Shown piece by piece: positions 56,233-64,000 of a stretch of DNA of 64,000 bases. The first letter of the stretch is position 1. Every line of letters begins with the position of its first letter. The stretch is from G963422565 sp963422565 (GTDB lineage Bacteria > Pseudomonadota > Alphaproteobacteria > MPNO01): positions 124,001 to 188,000 of the forward strand of contig OY730228.1 in the NCBI GenBank assembly GCA_963422565.1, given 5' to 3'. The notes under the pieces were generated by a model, which saw only the letters and a list, made by a program, of their open reading frames with translations, had not been told where the DNA came from and made no database searches. Position numbers and translations under genes: made by a program.

Positions 56233-56557
56233 ACCGCCCGTAGAGACGCGAGGCGACGGCAATTCTCATCTTTGCCTCCCGGCGACCGGCCTGCGCCGGC
56301 ATCGTGTCCCACGTCGTCACCCGTTTCCCGAGGAAGGAATCCCCACCCCGATCCTCCCCCTGAAGAAAGAGGGGCAGGGGAAGGGGCCGTTGTCCGGCCG
56401 GGCCGGTCCCCGAAAAATAAGAACTGCCGGGGCGACCGGATGCCGCTTGTCGCTGTCCGGGTCGTCGAATAATGTGGTGGGCGATGTTTCCTGCCCGCGC
56501 GGGGCAGGGGGGAGGCCGCCGTCCGGGAAGCGGCACGTCAAGGGAGGTGTTTCGGAG
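56233..56557. other. Intergenic region ahead of TRAP operon 2, with hairpin
   Basis: This 325-base gap has no convincing gene. It holds an imperfect hairpin: CCTCCCCCT (56353-56361) against AGGGGCAGG (56370-56378), one mismatch, eight-base loop. A weak -35/-10 pair (TTGTCG at 56447, TAATGT at 56470) may drive the TRAP operon. The early part (56281-56330) reads like a common noncoding spacer, and I cannot assign it. Confidence 0.5.
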
Positions 56558-57622
56558 ATGACGATAACGAGATTGGCGAAAGACGGCCTCGCGCTATGTG
56601 CGCTGGGGGTTGCGCTGACGGCGGCAGGAATGGGAACCGCCAGCGCCGAGGACGAGCGAATCCGTTGGAAGATGGCGAGTTGGTTCCCCAGCCAGTTGAC
56701 CCAGCTCGGCACTCTCGGCAAGAGCATGGTGGATCGTCTGGAACGGATTTCCGGCGGCAATATCAGGATCAAGTTCTTCGAGCCGGGCGCGCTGGTTCCG
56801 GCGCGGGAGTGTTTCGATGCGGTCGCCGCGGGCTCCGTCGATGCCTGCTGGTCGACTCCCGGCTACTGGTACGGCAAGGAGCCGGCGCTCGCGATGTTCG
56901 CGGCGGTGCCGTTCGGCCCCAGTGCTGGCGAATATCTCGGATGGATTTTCTATGGCGGCGGCTACGAGCTCTGGGACGAGATCTATGAGACTCACGGCCT
57001 GAAATCGATTCCCTGCGGCGTCATTGCTCCCGAGGCGTCGGGCTGGTTCCGCAAGGAGATCAAGAGCATCGAGGATCTGAAGGGGCTCAAGATGCGCTTC
57101 TTCGGTCTCGGCGCCAAGGTCATGGAGAAGGTCGGCGTTTCGACACAGTTGATCGCAGGGGGCGACATCTTCCCGGCCCTCGAACGCGGCTCGATCGACG
57201 CGACCGAATATTCGATGCCGGCCATCGATCTCAATCTGGGCTTCTACCAGGTCGCCAAGCATTACTACTTCCCCGGTTGGCACCAGCAGTCGACCGTGTT
57301 CGAACTGATGTTGAACCGGAAGGCTTGGGACGGGCTCAGCGATACCCAGCGGGCGCAGATCGAGGTCTCGTGCGGCGACGCCTTCCGGGAGGGGCTCGCG
57401 GAGGGCGAGGCCATTCAGGGCAAGGCACTGGCCGAGCTCAGGAAAAAGGGCGTCCAGATCCATCGTTGGCCGCAGGAGATTCTCGATACGTTGGCAGGAA
57501 AGTGGGCGGAGGTCGCGGCGGAGGACGCGAAGCGCGACGCGAACTTCAAGAAGGTCTGGGCATCCTATACGGCGTTCCGTGCCGAATATGCGGAATGGAA
57601 GAAGCTCGGCTATCTGAATTAG
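56558..57622 (+). CDS. TRAP transporter solute-binding protein (DctP-like), operon 2
   Basis: This is a 354-residue periplasmic binding protein with a signal peptide (LALCALGVALTAAGMGTASA, cleavage near residue 30). The mature part begins with WKMASWFPSQ and has DctP-type blocks: GNIRIKFFEPGALVPARECFDAVAAGSVDACWSTPGYWYG and LKGLKMRFFGLGAKVMEKVG. DATEYSMPAIDLNLGFYQVAKHYYFPGWHQQS carries residues of the ligand pocket. This subgroup often binds keto acids or aromatic carboxylates rather than C4-dicarboxylates; the ligand here is unknown. AGGGAGG precedes the start. A strong terminator follows before the small permease gene. Confidence 0.92.
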   Translation: MTITRLAKDGLALCALGVALTAAGMGTASAEDERIRWKMASWFPSQLTQLGTLGKSMVDRLERISGGNIRIKFFEPGALVPARECFDAVAAGSVDACWSTPGYWYGKEPALAMFAAVPFGPSAGEYLGWIFYGGGYELWDEIYETHGLKSIPCGVIAPEASGWFRKEIKSIEDLKGLKMRFFGLGAKVMEKVGVSTQLIAGGDIFPALERGSIDATEYSMPAIDLNLGFYQVAKHYYFPGWHQQSTVFELMLNRKAWDGLSDTQRAQIEVSCGDAFREGLAEGEAIQGKALAELRKKGVQIHRWPQEILDTLAGKWAEVAAEDAKRDANFKKVWASYTAFRAEYAEWKKLGYLN

Positions 57623-57642
57623 AACTGCCCGACGCCCACGCA

Positions 57643-57678
57643 AGCGCCGGAACCGCGGCCGCGGTTCCGGCGCTTTTT
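57643..57678 (+). terminator. Intrinsic terminator between TRAP P and Q genes
   Basis: AGCGCCGGAACCGCGG (57643-57658) is followed directly by its exact complement (57659-57674), a 16-bp perfect palindrome, then a T-run (57674-57678). It lies 21 bases after the binding-protein stop and 39 before the small permease start. Partial read-through would give more binding protein than permease, a common need in TRAP operons. Confidence 0.75.
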
Positions 57679-57716
57679 CCATCCTCAGGTCTTTCCGGGC
57701 AGCAGGAACCACGTCG

Positions 57717-58295
57717 ATGCGGCAGATCGTCGGCCTCGAGAGATTCCTGACGAGCATCGTGAGCTGCGTCGGGCGGTACGCCGCATGGATGGCGATTCCG
57801 TTGATGGTGCTGATAATATTCGACGTGGTGACGCGGCGCTTTTTGGTGCTGGGCTCCACCAAGCTGCAGGAGGGCGAGTGGCACTTCCATGCGGTGCTGT
57901 TTCTTCTCTGCATCGGGTTCGCCTATTTGAAGGACGCCCATGTGCGGATCGATCTGGTCAGGGAGCGTCTCCCCGAGCGGGTCCGCCATTGGATCGAGTT
58001 CGTCGGCTGCCTCCTGTTCGTGCTTCCGTACTGTCTGATCGTCGTATATTTTTCGATAGACTTCGTCGATCGCTCCTGGAGCGTGAACGAGGCCTCCGAT
58101 TCCGCGACCGGCCTCCCCTATCGATGGCTGATCAAGGCATTTTTGCCGGTCGGGCTGTTCATCCTTCTGCTGGCGGGCATCGCGGTTCTGCTGCGCAGGT
58201 TCGTCGCCCTGTTCGGTCCGCCGGAACTGCGCTGGATCGCCGCGGACAGGAGTGAGAAGGGAGTGCGGCGCCCCGAAGAGACGAAGCCCCGCTAG
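57717..58295 (+). CDS. TRAP transporter small permease (DctQ-like), operon 2
   Basis: This is a 192-residue protein with four membrane helices and the DctQ-typical LKDAHVRIDLVRERL loop after helix two. It couples the binding protein to the large permease. It starts after the internal terminator with AGGAA nine bases upstream, and its stop is 12 bases before the large permease start. The basic, Glu/Lys-rich C-terminus (RWIAADRSEKGVRR) is soluble. Confidence 0.9.
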   Translation: MRQIVGLERFLTSIVSCVGRYAAWMAIPLMVLIIFDVVTRRFLVLGSTKLQEGEWHFHAVLFLLCIGFAYLKDAHVRIDLVRERLPERVRHWIEFVGCLLFVLPYCLIVVYFSIDFVDRSWSVNEASDSATGLPYRWLIKAFLPVGLFILLLAGIAVLLRRFVALFGPPELRWIAADRSEKGVRRPEETKPR

Positions 58296-58307
58296 GGACG
58301 CCCGCGT

Positions 58308-59672
58308 ATGTTCCATATCGAAGACTACCTGCCGGCGTTCATGTTCCTGGCGCTCGCGGTCCTGCTTTTCTCGGGCTTCCCGGTGGGGTTCGTGCTCGGC
58401 GGAGTAGGTCTCGCCTTCGGCTTCATCGGCATGTATTTCGACGTCTTCTCGCAGATCGAGTTCTTCAATCTCGTGCTGCGGGTCTGGGGCATTGCCGACA
58501 ATCTGGTTCTGGTGGCGATCCCGATGTTTATCTTCATGGGGACGATGCTGGAACGCTCCGGAGTCGCCGCCGACCTGCTTTACTGTCTACAGGTTCTGCT
58601 GCGCCGCGCGCCCGGCGGATTGGCGCTCGCCGTGACGGTGATGGGCACGATCCTCGCCGCCACGACGGGGATCATCGGCGCCTCGGTGGTGATGATCAGC
58701 CTCATGGCGCTGCCGGTCATGGTGGAGCGCAGATACAATATGGAATTGGCGACCGGAACGATCGCCGCCTCGGGCACGCTCGGGATCCTGATCCCGCCCA
58801 GCATCATGTTGGTCATCATGGCCGATCTTCTTGGCCGGTCGGTGGGAACGCTGTTCGTCGCCGCGATCTTCCCGGGGCTCATCCTTTCGAGCCTCTATTT
58901 CTTCTACATATTGTCCATCTGCCGGTTGAAACCCCATCTGGCGCCGCGCCTCCCCTCGGAAATAGGGCCTCAATCGCGTGGCGAGTTCTGGTTGTTGATG
59001 CTGAAGGGTTTCGTGCCGACGGTCTTCCTGGTCCTATTGGTTCTGGGCTCGATCGTTCTCGGATGGGCGACCCCGACGGAGGCGGCGGGCGTCGGGGCGG
59101 CGGGCGCGACGCTGCTCGCCGTCGTCAATCGCAAGCTCGACCGTTCGGTCCTGAAGGACGTCGTAGAGCGCACGGCGCTGACCAACGCCATGCTGTTCTT
59201 CATCTTCATCGGCGCGACCGCCTTCTCCTACGTGTTTCGGTCGCTCGGAGGGGACGATCTCATCGAAGATCTGATCTACGAGGTGGGCGTCGGGGTCTGG
59301 GGGATTCTCTTTATCCTGATGGTCGTGACCTTCCTGCTCGGGTTCTTCTTCGATTGGATCGAGATAACGCTCATCGTTCTGCCGGTCTTCGCGCCGATCC
59401 TGGCCGGGCTGGATTTCGGCGACCATCTGCCCAGGACCGAGGTGATCTACTGGTTCGCGATCCTCATGGCGGTGAACCTCCAAACCTCCTTCCTGACGCC
59501 GCCTTTCGGCTTCGCGCTGTTCTACATGAAGGGGGTCGCCCCGCCCGAGGTGCGGATCCAGCAGATCTATCGCGGAATCATCCCCTTCGTTTTCCTTCAG
59601 CTCGCCGGGCTCGCCCTGGTCGTCGCCTTTCCCGGCATCGCCATGTGGCTGCCGAGGGTCTTGTTGGGATGA
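58308..59672 (+). CDS. TRAP transporter large permease (DctM-like), operon 2
   Basis: This is a 454-residue permease with about 12 hydrophobic segments. Family signatures are GTMLERSGVAADLL, ATTGIIGASVVMISLMALP, ASGTLGILIPPSIMLVIMADLLG and the C-terminal LTPPFGFALFYMKGVAPPEV. It carries the sodium-driven transport path. It ends TRAP operon 2; an MFS carrier gene follows after 96 bases. Confidence 0.94.
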   Translation: MFHIEDYLPAFMFLALAVLLFSGFPVGFVLGGVGLAFGFIGMYFDVFSQIEFFNLVLRVWGIADNLVLVAIPMFIFMGTMLERSGVAADLLYCLQVLLRRAPGGLALAVTVMGTILAATTGIIGASVVMISLMALPVMVERRYNMELATGTIAASGTLGILIPPSIMLVIMADLLGRSVGTLFVAAIFPGLILSSLYFFYILSICRLKPHLAPRLPSEIGPQSRGEFWLLMLKGFVPTVFLVLLVLGSIVLGWATPTEAAGVGAAGATLLAVVNRKLDRSVLKDVVERTALTNAMLFFIFIGATAFSYVFRSLGGDDLIEDLIYEVGVGVWGILFILMVVTFLLGFFFDWIEITLIVLPVFAPILAGLDFGDHLPRTEVIYWFAILMAVNLQTSFLTPPFGFALFYMKGVAPPEVRIQQIYRGIIPFVFLQLAGLALVVAFPGIAMWLPRVLLG

Positions 59673-59768
59673 GGGCGACGATCCGGTCGAGAGCGAGGCA
59701 GCGGGTTTGACGGCCTCGGCACCGCGTTCTAACTCCATCCTCCTGCGTCACCGACCTCCCCGGCGGTC

Positions 59769-60980
59769 ATGAGAACATTCTGGCGGACACCGTTCTACGT
59801 GCTCTGCGGCACCGTGGTTATCCTGCTGATTTCCAACGGCTCGCGGCAGAATTTCGGCCTGTTCCTGGTCCCGCTGAGCGACGATCTCGGTTGGGGGCGG
59901 GCCGTCTTCTCGGTGGCGATCGCCGTCCAGAACCTCGTCATGGGTCTGGCGGCGCCGTTCATCGCGGCGGTCGGCGACAAATGGGGTCCGATCCGGGTGA
60001 TGACGATCTCCGGCGTGCTCTACGCGGTCGGCGTCTTTCTGATCTCGCAATCGACCACTCCCGAGTTGATGACGTTGAGCGCCGGTTTCGTGGTGGGCCT
60101 CGGCGCGGCGGGGATCGGCATGACCCTGCCGCTCGCCCTGGTTGGACGGGTGGCGCCGCAGCGGCGCCGCAGCCTGTGGCTCGGCGTCGCGACCGCGGGC
60201 GGATCGGTCGGTCAGTTCGTCTTCGCCCCTGTCAGCCTGGGCCTCATGACCGGGTTGGGGAGTTGGGCGGATGCGATCATGCTGCTGTCCATCATCATCG
60301 CCGTCACGATCCCGTTGAGCCTGTCGCTCCGCGCCGGGGCGACCGAGACTTTGGCGAAGCAGGGGCCGCAGAGCCTGTCCTCGGCCCTCGTCGAAGCGGG
60401 CGGACACCGCGGCTTTTGGCTGCTGGCGATCGGCTTCTATGTCTGCGGCTTTCAGGTCCAGTTCATCGGTACGCATCTGCCGGGCTTTCTTGCCGATTCC
60501 GGCGCGGCGCCGTGGCTGGCGGCCTGGGCGATCGCGACCATCGGCATCTTCAATCTGATCGGCACGCTGGGCGCCGGATGGCTGGGCGATCGGCTGCGCA
60601 AGAAATATCTGTTGAGCACGCTCTATCTGCTTCGCGCCATTCTGTTTCTGATCTTCCTCCAAGTTCCTGTCACCGAGGCGTCGGTTCTGGTCTTTAGCGC
60701 CGCGCTCGGCGTCCTCTGGCTGTCGACCGTACCGTTGACCAGCGGGATCGTCGCGCAGGTCTTCGGACCCCGCTACATGGCGACGCTGTTCTCGATCGTG
60801 TTTCTTGGCCATCAGCTCGGCAGCTTCACGGGCGTCCTTCTGGGCGGCGTGCTCTACGACCGGACCGGCAGCTACGACGCCGCCTGGTGGCTGGCGACCG
60901 CCCTCGGCGTCGCCGCCGCGCTCATCCATTGGCCGATCGACGACAAGCCGGTCCGGCGCCTCGCCCTGAAGTCCGCCTGA
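59769..60980 (+). CDS. Major facilitator superfamily transporter (oxalate/formate or monocarboxylate-type)
   Basis: This is a 403-residue MFS protein with about 12 predicted helices. The early SNGSRQNFGLFLVPLSDDLGWGRAVFSVAIA segment resembles the OxlT/MCT-type group (COG2223/COG2814). A loop 2-3 motif (GDKWGPIRV) and loop 8-9 motif (GDRLRKKYLL) are also present. Transport of a small organic acid or sugar acid is likely; no substrate can be given. It stands between TRAP operon 2 and coxG on the plus strand. Confidence 0.88.
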   Translation: MRTFWRTPFYVLCGTVVILLISNGSRQNFGLFLVPLSDDLGWGRAVFSVAIAVQNLVMGLAAPFIAAVGDKWGPIRVMTISGVLYAVGVFLISQSTTPELMTLSAGFVVGLGAAGIGMTLPLALVGRVAPQRRRSLWLGVATAGGSVGQFVFAPVSLGLMTGLGSWADAIMLLSIIIAVTIPLSLSLRAGATETLAKQGPQSLSSALVEAGGHRGFWLLAIGFYVCGFQVQFIGTHLPGFLADSGAAPWLAAWAIATIGIFNLIGTLGAGWLGDRLRKKYLLSTLYLLRAILFLIFLQVPVTEASVLVFSAALGVLWLSTVPLTSGIVAQVFGPRYMATLFSIVFLGHQLGSFTGVLLGGVLYDRTGSYDAAWWLATALGVAAALIHWPIDDKPVRRLALKSA

Positions 60981-61084
60981 CCGCGGCTGGTACTGCGTTC
61001 GCTTGCCGCGGTCGGCGCTGCTTTCTATCTTCGATCGGGAGCGGGCGGTCCTTATGGCTCCCCGAACGGCTCTGGAGATTCGTT

Positions 61085-61705
61085 ATGGACATGACCGGCG
61101 AATATCGCATCGGCGCGCCGCGGGAGCGGGTCTGGAAAGCGCTCAACGACCCGGATGTTCTGAAGCAGTGCATCGCCGGCTGCGAGATGCTGGACAAGAC
61201 CTCGGACACCGAGTTCAGCGCCAGGGTGTCGACCCGCGTCGGGCCGGTCTCGGCCAAGTTCACTGGCAAGGTGGAGCTCTCCGAGATCGATCCGCCCAAC
61301 GGTTACAGAATCAGCGGCGAAGGGCAGGGCGGAGTCGCCGGCTTCGCCAGGGGCGGCGCCACCGTCAAGCTGACCGAGGACGGCGGGGCGACCCTCCTCG
61401 CCTACGAAGCTAACGCAACCGTCGGCGGAAAGCTGGCGCAGATCGGATCGCGGCTGATCGACTCGACGGCGCGCAAGATGGCCGACGACTTCTTCGGCAA
61501 GTTCGCCGAGACGGTCGGGCAGGCGGAAGAGGAGATCTCCGGCGAGGCCGCGGCCGAGGATGCGGGTGCGGGCGAGGAGGCCGCGAGCGCCGTCGCAGCC
61601 GAACATGCGCCGCCCGCCGCCGAGGGCGGCGGACTCTCCCCGGCGGTCTGGATCGGCGGCCTGATCGCGGTCGTCGTCATCGTGTTGATCGTCGTCCTGA
61701 GTTGA
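61085..61705 (+). CDS. coxG: CoxG-like carbon-monoxide-dehydrogenase subunit G family protein (SRPBCC)
   Basis: This is a 206-residue protein with an SRPBCC/START-like domain (residues 1-145): MTGEYRIGAPRERVWKALNDPDVLKQCIAGCE, then VGPVSAKFTGKVELSEIDPPNGYRISGEGQGG and a FARGGATVKLTEDGGATLLAYEANATVGGKLAQIGSRL block. An acidic, Ala-rich linker follows, with a C-terminal membrane helix (VWIGGLIAVVVIVLIVVL). CoxG is thought to help recruit or assemble CoxSML-type molybdenum enzymes at the membrane. A [2Fe-2S] subunit and large subunit follow. Confidence 0.88.
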   Translation: MDMTGEYRIGAPRERVWKALNDPDVLKQCIAGCEMLDKTSDTEFSARVSTRVGPVSAKFTGKVELSEIDPPNGYRISGEGQGGVAGFARGGATVKLTEDGGATLLAYEANATVGGKLAQIGSRLIDSTARKMADDFFGKFAETVGQAEEEISGEAAAEDAGAGEEAASAVAAEHAPPAAEGGGLSPAVWIGGLIAVVVIVLIVVLS

Positions 61706-61727
61706 TCCGCATCAGTCCGGCGCGGGC

Positions 61728-61750
61728 GCCGCCGCGATGATCGCGGCGGC
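61728..61750 (+). terminator. GC hairpin after coxG
   Basis: GCCGCCGCGA (61728-61737) pairs exactly with TCGCGGCGGC (61741-61750) around a three-base loop, 22 bases past the coxG stop. No T-run follows. It may end or stabilise the coxG transcript; a separate promoter candidate for coxS lies downstream. Confidence 0.4.
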
Positions 61751-61817
61751 GGTCGGTCGCTGGAGCGCCGGGGCGGCCCGCGCCTCGTTGCGGCCGCAGG
61801 AGGCCGCGCTGGCGCGC

Positions 61818-61846
61818 TTGACCCGATTTGGGCGTGGCGGGATACT
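61818..61846 (+). promoter_or_regulatory. Possible sigma-70-like promoter for coxS-coxL
   Basis: TTGACC (61818-61823), a 17-base spacer and GATACT (61841-61846) lie about 90 bases before the coxS ATG at 61935. The match is moderate. It would separate coxSL transcription from coxG. Confidence 0.4.
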
Positions 61847-61934
61847 GGCCGGCGAATCCGATGCGACATCCTGAGCGTGCCATTGATCATGCTACGCGGG
61901 GCGAACCGCAGGCGGCCGGGTTTAGGAGGACGGA

Positions 61935-62408
61935 ATGACGACCGTTTCGATGACGGTGAATGGGAAACAGACATCCGCGGAGTGCGAGAACCGTACCCTG
62001 CTGGTTCAGTATCTGCGCGAAAAGCTCGGCTTGACCGGCACCCATATCGGTTGCGACACCAGCCAGTGCGGCGCTTGCGTCGTCCATGTCGACGGGATCT
62101 CGGTGAAGTCCTGTACGCTGCTGGCTGTCCAGGCGGAGGGCGCGGACGTGCTGACGATCGAAGGCCTCGCGGACGGCGACGCGCTTCACCCGATGCAGGA
62201 AGCGTTCCGGGAGAATCACGCGCTGCAATGCGGCTTCTGCACGCCCGGCATGGTCATGAGCGCCATCGATATGGTGAACCGGCACGAGTCTCTGGACGAG
62301 AAGACAGTGCGTCATCAGCTCGAGGGCAATCTGTGCCGCTGTACGGGATATCACAATATCGTCAAGGCGATTCTGGCTGCGGCGCCCGTCATGAAGGGCC
62401 AAGCCTGA
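61935..62408 (+). CDS. Molybdenum hydroxylase [2Fe-2S] subunit (CoxS-like)
   Basis: This is a 157-residue iron-sulfur subunit. The plant-type cluster is GCDTSQCGACVVHVDG with its last Cys in KSCTLLAV. The second cluster ligands are CGFCTPGM and GNLCRCTGYHNIV. It passes electrons from the molybdenum site to the FAD subunit. AGGAGG five bases upstream of the ATG is one of the best ribosome sites in the window. It precedes the large subunit by 25 bases; an FAD subunit gene (CoxM) is not in view and may lie beyond the window edge. Confidence 0.95.
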   Translation: MTTVSMTVNGKQTSAECENRTLLVQYLREKLGLTGTHIGCDTSQCGACVVHVDGISVKSCTLLAVQAEGADVLTIEGLADGDALHPMQEAFRENHALQCGFCTPGMVMSAIDMVNRHESLDEKTVRHQLEGNLCRCTGYHNIVKAILAAAPVMKGQA

Positions 62409-62433
62409 ACCTGCCGGCTGGGGAGACGTCAAG

Positions 62434-64000
62434 ATGCGTGAGGGAGGAATCGGCGCCGCCGTCAAGCGTAAGGAAGACTTCCGACTTCTGACCGGGCGCG
62501 GAACCTATACCGACGATATCGCGAGACCCGGCGAGCTGTTCGCGCATATGCTGCGCTCGCCTCATGCCCACGCGGCGATTTCCGCCGTCGACATATCGGC
62601 GGCCGAGCAGGCGCCGGGGGTGGTCGCCGTGCTGACCGGTCCCGACGCCGACGCCGACGGCCTCGGCGGCATGCCCTGCGGGTGGGGGATCACCTCCAGG
62701 GACGGTACGCCGATGGTCGAGCCCAAATGGCCGGTGATCGCGCAGGAGACGGTGCGCTATGTGGGGGAGATCGTCGCCGCGGTGATCGCCGAGACGGCCG
62801 ACCAGGCGGCCGACGCGGCGGCGCTGATCCATGTCGCTTACGATTCCGCGCCGGCCTGCGTCCAGACCGCCCGGGCGACCGAGGCCGATGCTCCGAGAGT
62901 TCACGAAGCGGCGGTCGGAAATATCTGCTTCGACTGGGATTTAGGAGATAAGGAGGCGGCCGACTCCGCGTTCGCGAACGCGGCCCATGTCGCCGCCCTG
63001 GATCTGGTCAACCAGCGGATCGTACCCCATCCGATGGAACCGCGCGCCGCCATCGCCGAGTTCGATGTCGCGGCCGCCAAGCTCACCCTTCACTGCACGG
63101 GGCAGGCGGCCCATGCCATGCGGCTGCTTCTGGGCGCGTTCGTCCTCAACCAGCCCGAGCACAAGTTCCGGGTCGTCTGCCCCGATGTCGGCGGCGGGTT
63201 CGGCACCAAGGTGCCCCCTTACTGTGAATACGCGATTCTCTGCTGGGCCGCGCGCAAGCTCGGCCGGACAGTTCGCTGGACCGGTCAGCGCGCAGAGTGC
63301 TTCATCACCGACACGCATGGCCGGGACCATGCGACGAAATGCGAGCTGGCCCTCGATGGGGAGGGGAAGTTCACTGGGTTGCGGGTGCTCACCACCGCCA
63401 ATATGGGCGCCTATCTCTCCGCCTTCGCGCCGCTCATTCCGACTTATCTCTACGCGACGCTGTTCGCCGGCCAGTATACGACGCCCGCCATCTGGACCAA
63501 TGTAAAGGCGGTCTTCACCCACACCTCGCCGGTGGATGCGTTGCGCGGGGCCGGCCGCCCCGAAGCGACTTATCTGGTCGAGCGGCTGGTGGACGAGGCG
63601 GCCAGGCTCTCCGGGCTGGATCCGGTCGAAATCCGCCGGCGCAACATGATCCCCGCCGACGCCTTCCCGTATCAGACGCCGGTCGCGCTCCTCTACGATT
63701 CGGGCGAGTACGAACGTGCGCTCGATATCGCCGTCGAGACTTCCGGCTGGAATGACTTCGAGGCCCGCCGCCGCGATTCCGAAGGGGCGGGAAAGCTGCG
63801 CGGCATCGGGTTCGCTGCGCCGATCGAGGCGACGGGCGCGGCGCCGTCGGCGATCGCGGGCTCCCTCGGCGCCCGCGCCGGGCTCTACGAGTCGGCTCAG
63901 GTCCGCTTCAACGCAACCGGCACGGTGACCGTCTTCGTCGGGACCCACAACCACGGTCAGGGTCACGAGACGACCTTTGCCCAGCTCATCACCGACAAAC
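62434..64000 (+). CDS. Molybdenum hydroxylase large subunit (CoxL-like), partial at window end
   Basis: This is the first 522 residues of a CoxL/XDH large subunit, cut at base 64000. The N-terminal hammerhead domain is complete. Seen are VGGGFGTKVPPY near residue 252 and the LRGAGRPEATY form-II signature near residue 369. The GCGESG catalytic-Glu region lies beyond the window. AAVKRKEDFRLLTGRGTYTDDI at the start matches the paralogue at 6512-8884 (LRREDLRLLTGNGRYVSDI). Form-II signature and CoxG/CoxS partners point to a heterocycle- or aldehyde-oxidising enzyme, not a proven CO dehydrogenase. Confidence 0.93.
   Translation, partial: MREGGIGAAVKRKEDFRLLTGRGTYTDDIARPGELFAHMLRSPHAHAAISAVDISAAEQAPGVVAVLTGPDADADGLGGMPCGWGITSRDGTPMVEPKWPVIAQETVRYVGEIVAAVIAETADQAADAAALIHVAYDSAPACVQTARATEADAPRVHEAAVGNICFDWDLGDKEAADSAFANAAHVAALDLVNQRIVPHPMEPRAAIAEFDVAAAKLTLHCTGQAAHAMRLLLGAFVLNQPEHKFRVVCPDVGGGFGTKVPPYCEYAILCWAARKLGRTVRWTGQRAECFITDTHGRDHATKCELALDGEGKFTGLRVLTTANMGAYLSAFAPLIPTYLYATLFAGQYTTPAIWTNVKAVFTHTSPVDALRGAGRPEATYLVERLVDEAARLSGLDPVEIRRRNMIPADAFPYQTPVALLYDSGEYERALDIAVETSGWNDFEARRRDSEGAGKLRGIGFAAPIEATGAAPSAIAGSLGARAGLYESAQVRFNATGTVTVFVGTHNHGQGHETTFAQLITDK

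Noticed and set aside
56281..56340. Dispersed intergenic repeat (GCCGGC-rich segment)
   Set aside because: The stretch resembles filler repeats seen in other genomes, but no second copy was found in this window, so a repeat cannot be supported.
1..64000. CRISPR arrays, insertion sequences, prophage or integrated plasmid
   Set aside because: No regularly spaced repeats, transposase, integrase or phage structural frames were found on either strand; the only mobile-type trace is the damaged toxin-antitoxin locus at 51.5-52.0 kb.

Overview
The window is a dense, GC-rich (roughly two-thirds G+C by eye) piece of bacterial chromosome. It carries about 66 protein genes, one tRNA, almost no intergenic space and no recognisable insertion sequence, prophage or CRISPR array. 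Gene content and order point to an alphaproteobacterium, probably Rhodospirillales-like. Clues are hisB-DUF2628-hisH-hisA-hisF-hisE-HIT next to hslVU, rpmH-rnpA-yidD-yidC-yihA-argB, an alphaproteobacterial-style CPVSG variant of the first UvrA zinc motif, an hpnE homologue, trmFO, two complete TRAP transporters, and CoxL-type molybdenum hydroxylases with CaiB-type CoA-transferases.

Layout. 1-0.3 kb: 3' end of an MmgE/PrpD gene. 0.4-6.5 kb: hslVU (minus, with a heat-shock-type promoter), diverging from a histidine operon in which hisH has a one-base frameshift. 6.5-8.9 kb: a CoxL-like large subunit without its partners. 8.9-14.4 kb: TRAP operon 1 (minus), an SDR, and a flavin-monooxygenase/VOC pair. 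14.7-20.0 kb: cinA (degenerate C-terminal domain), a DUF1989 protein plus a two-module glutaredoxin-like protein with no canonical start codon, a lone ParB-like domain, an FAD monooxygenase, a single-chain TPP enzyme with inverted domain order, and tRNA-Arg(ACG). 20.3-30 kb: a lipoprotein, a flavin reductase, panBC, an rRNA methyltransferase, a GST, a CaiB-type CoA-transferase diverging from an HMG-CoA-lyase-like gene, and small membrane proteins. 30.2-35.7 kb: the conserved rpmH-to-argB housekeeping run plus an aldo/keto reductase. 35.7-37.9 kb: a second TPP enzyme and a cold-shock protein.

38.0-46.2 kb is the most distinctive accessory block. It holds a Rieske oxygenase, two two-domain VOC proteins that keep extradiol-type His/His/Glu ligands, a group-D (HsaA-like) flavin monooxygenase, a small VOC protein, a gamma-glutamyltransferase, a 2-hydroxyacid dehydrogenase and a meta-cleavage-type alpha/beta hydrolase. 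Together these look like most of a ring-hydroxylation/meta-cleavage route for an unidentified aromatic or polycyclic substrate. A second HsaA-like/VOC pair lies at 12.7-14.4 kb and a candidate flavin reductase at 21.4 kb. 46.4-55.1 kb: a PuuD-type membrane protein, hpnE, a divergent squalene/phytoene-synthase-fold protein, trmFO, chaC, an antitoxin with a broken toxin gene, and uvrA. 55.3-61.0 kb: a D-2-hydroxyacid dehydrogenase, TRAP operon 2 with a strong internal terminator after the binding-protein gene, and an MFS carrier. 61.1-64.0 kb: coxG, coxS and a coxL cut by the window edge.

Overall the window suggests a chemoheterotroph that imports organic acids through TRAP and MFS carriers and oxidises aromatic or heterocyclic compounds with Rieske, flavin and molybdenum hydroxylases. 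Functions are inferred from translated motifs and gene order only; no database search was possible.
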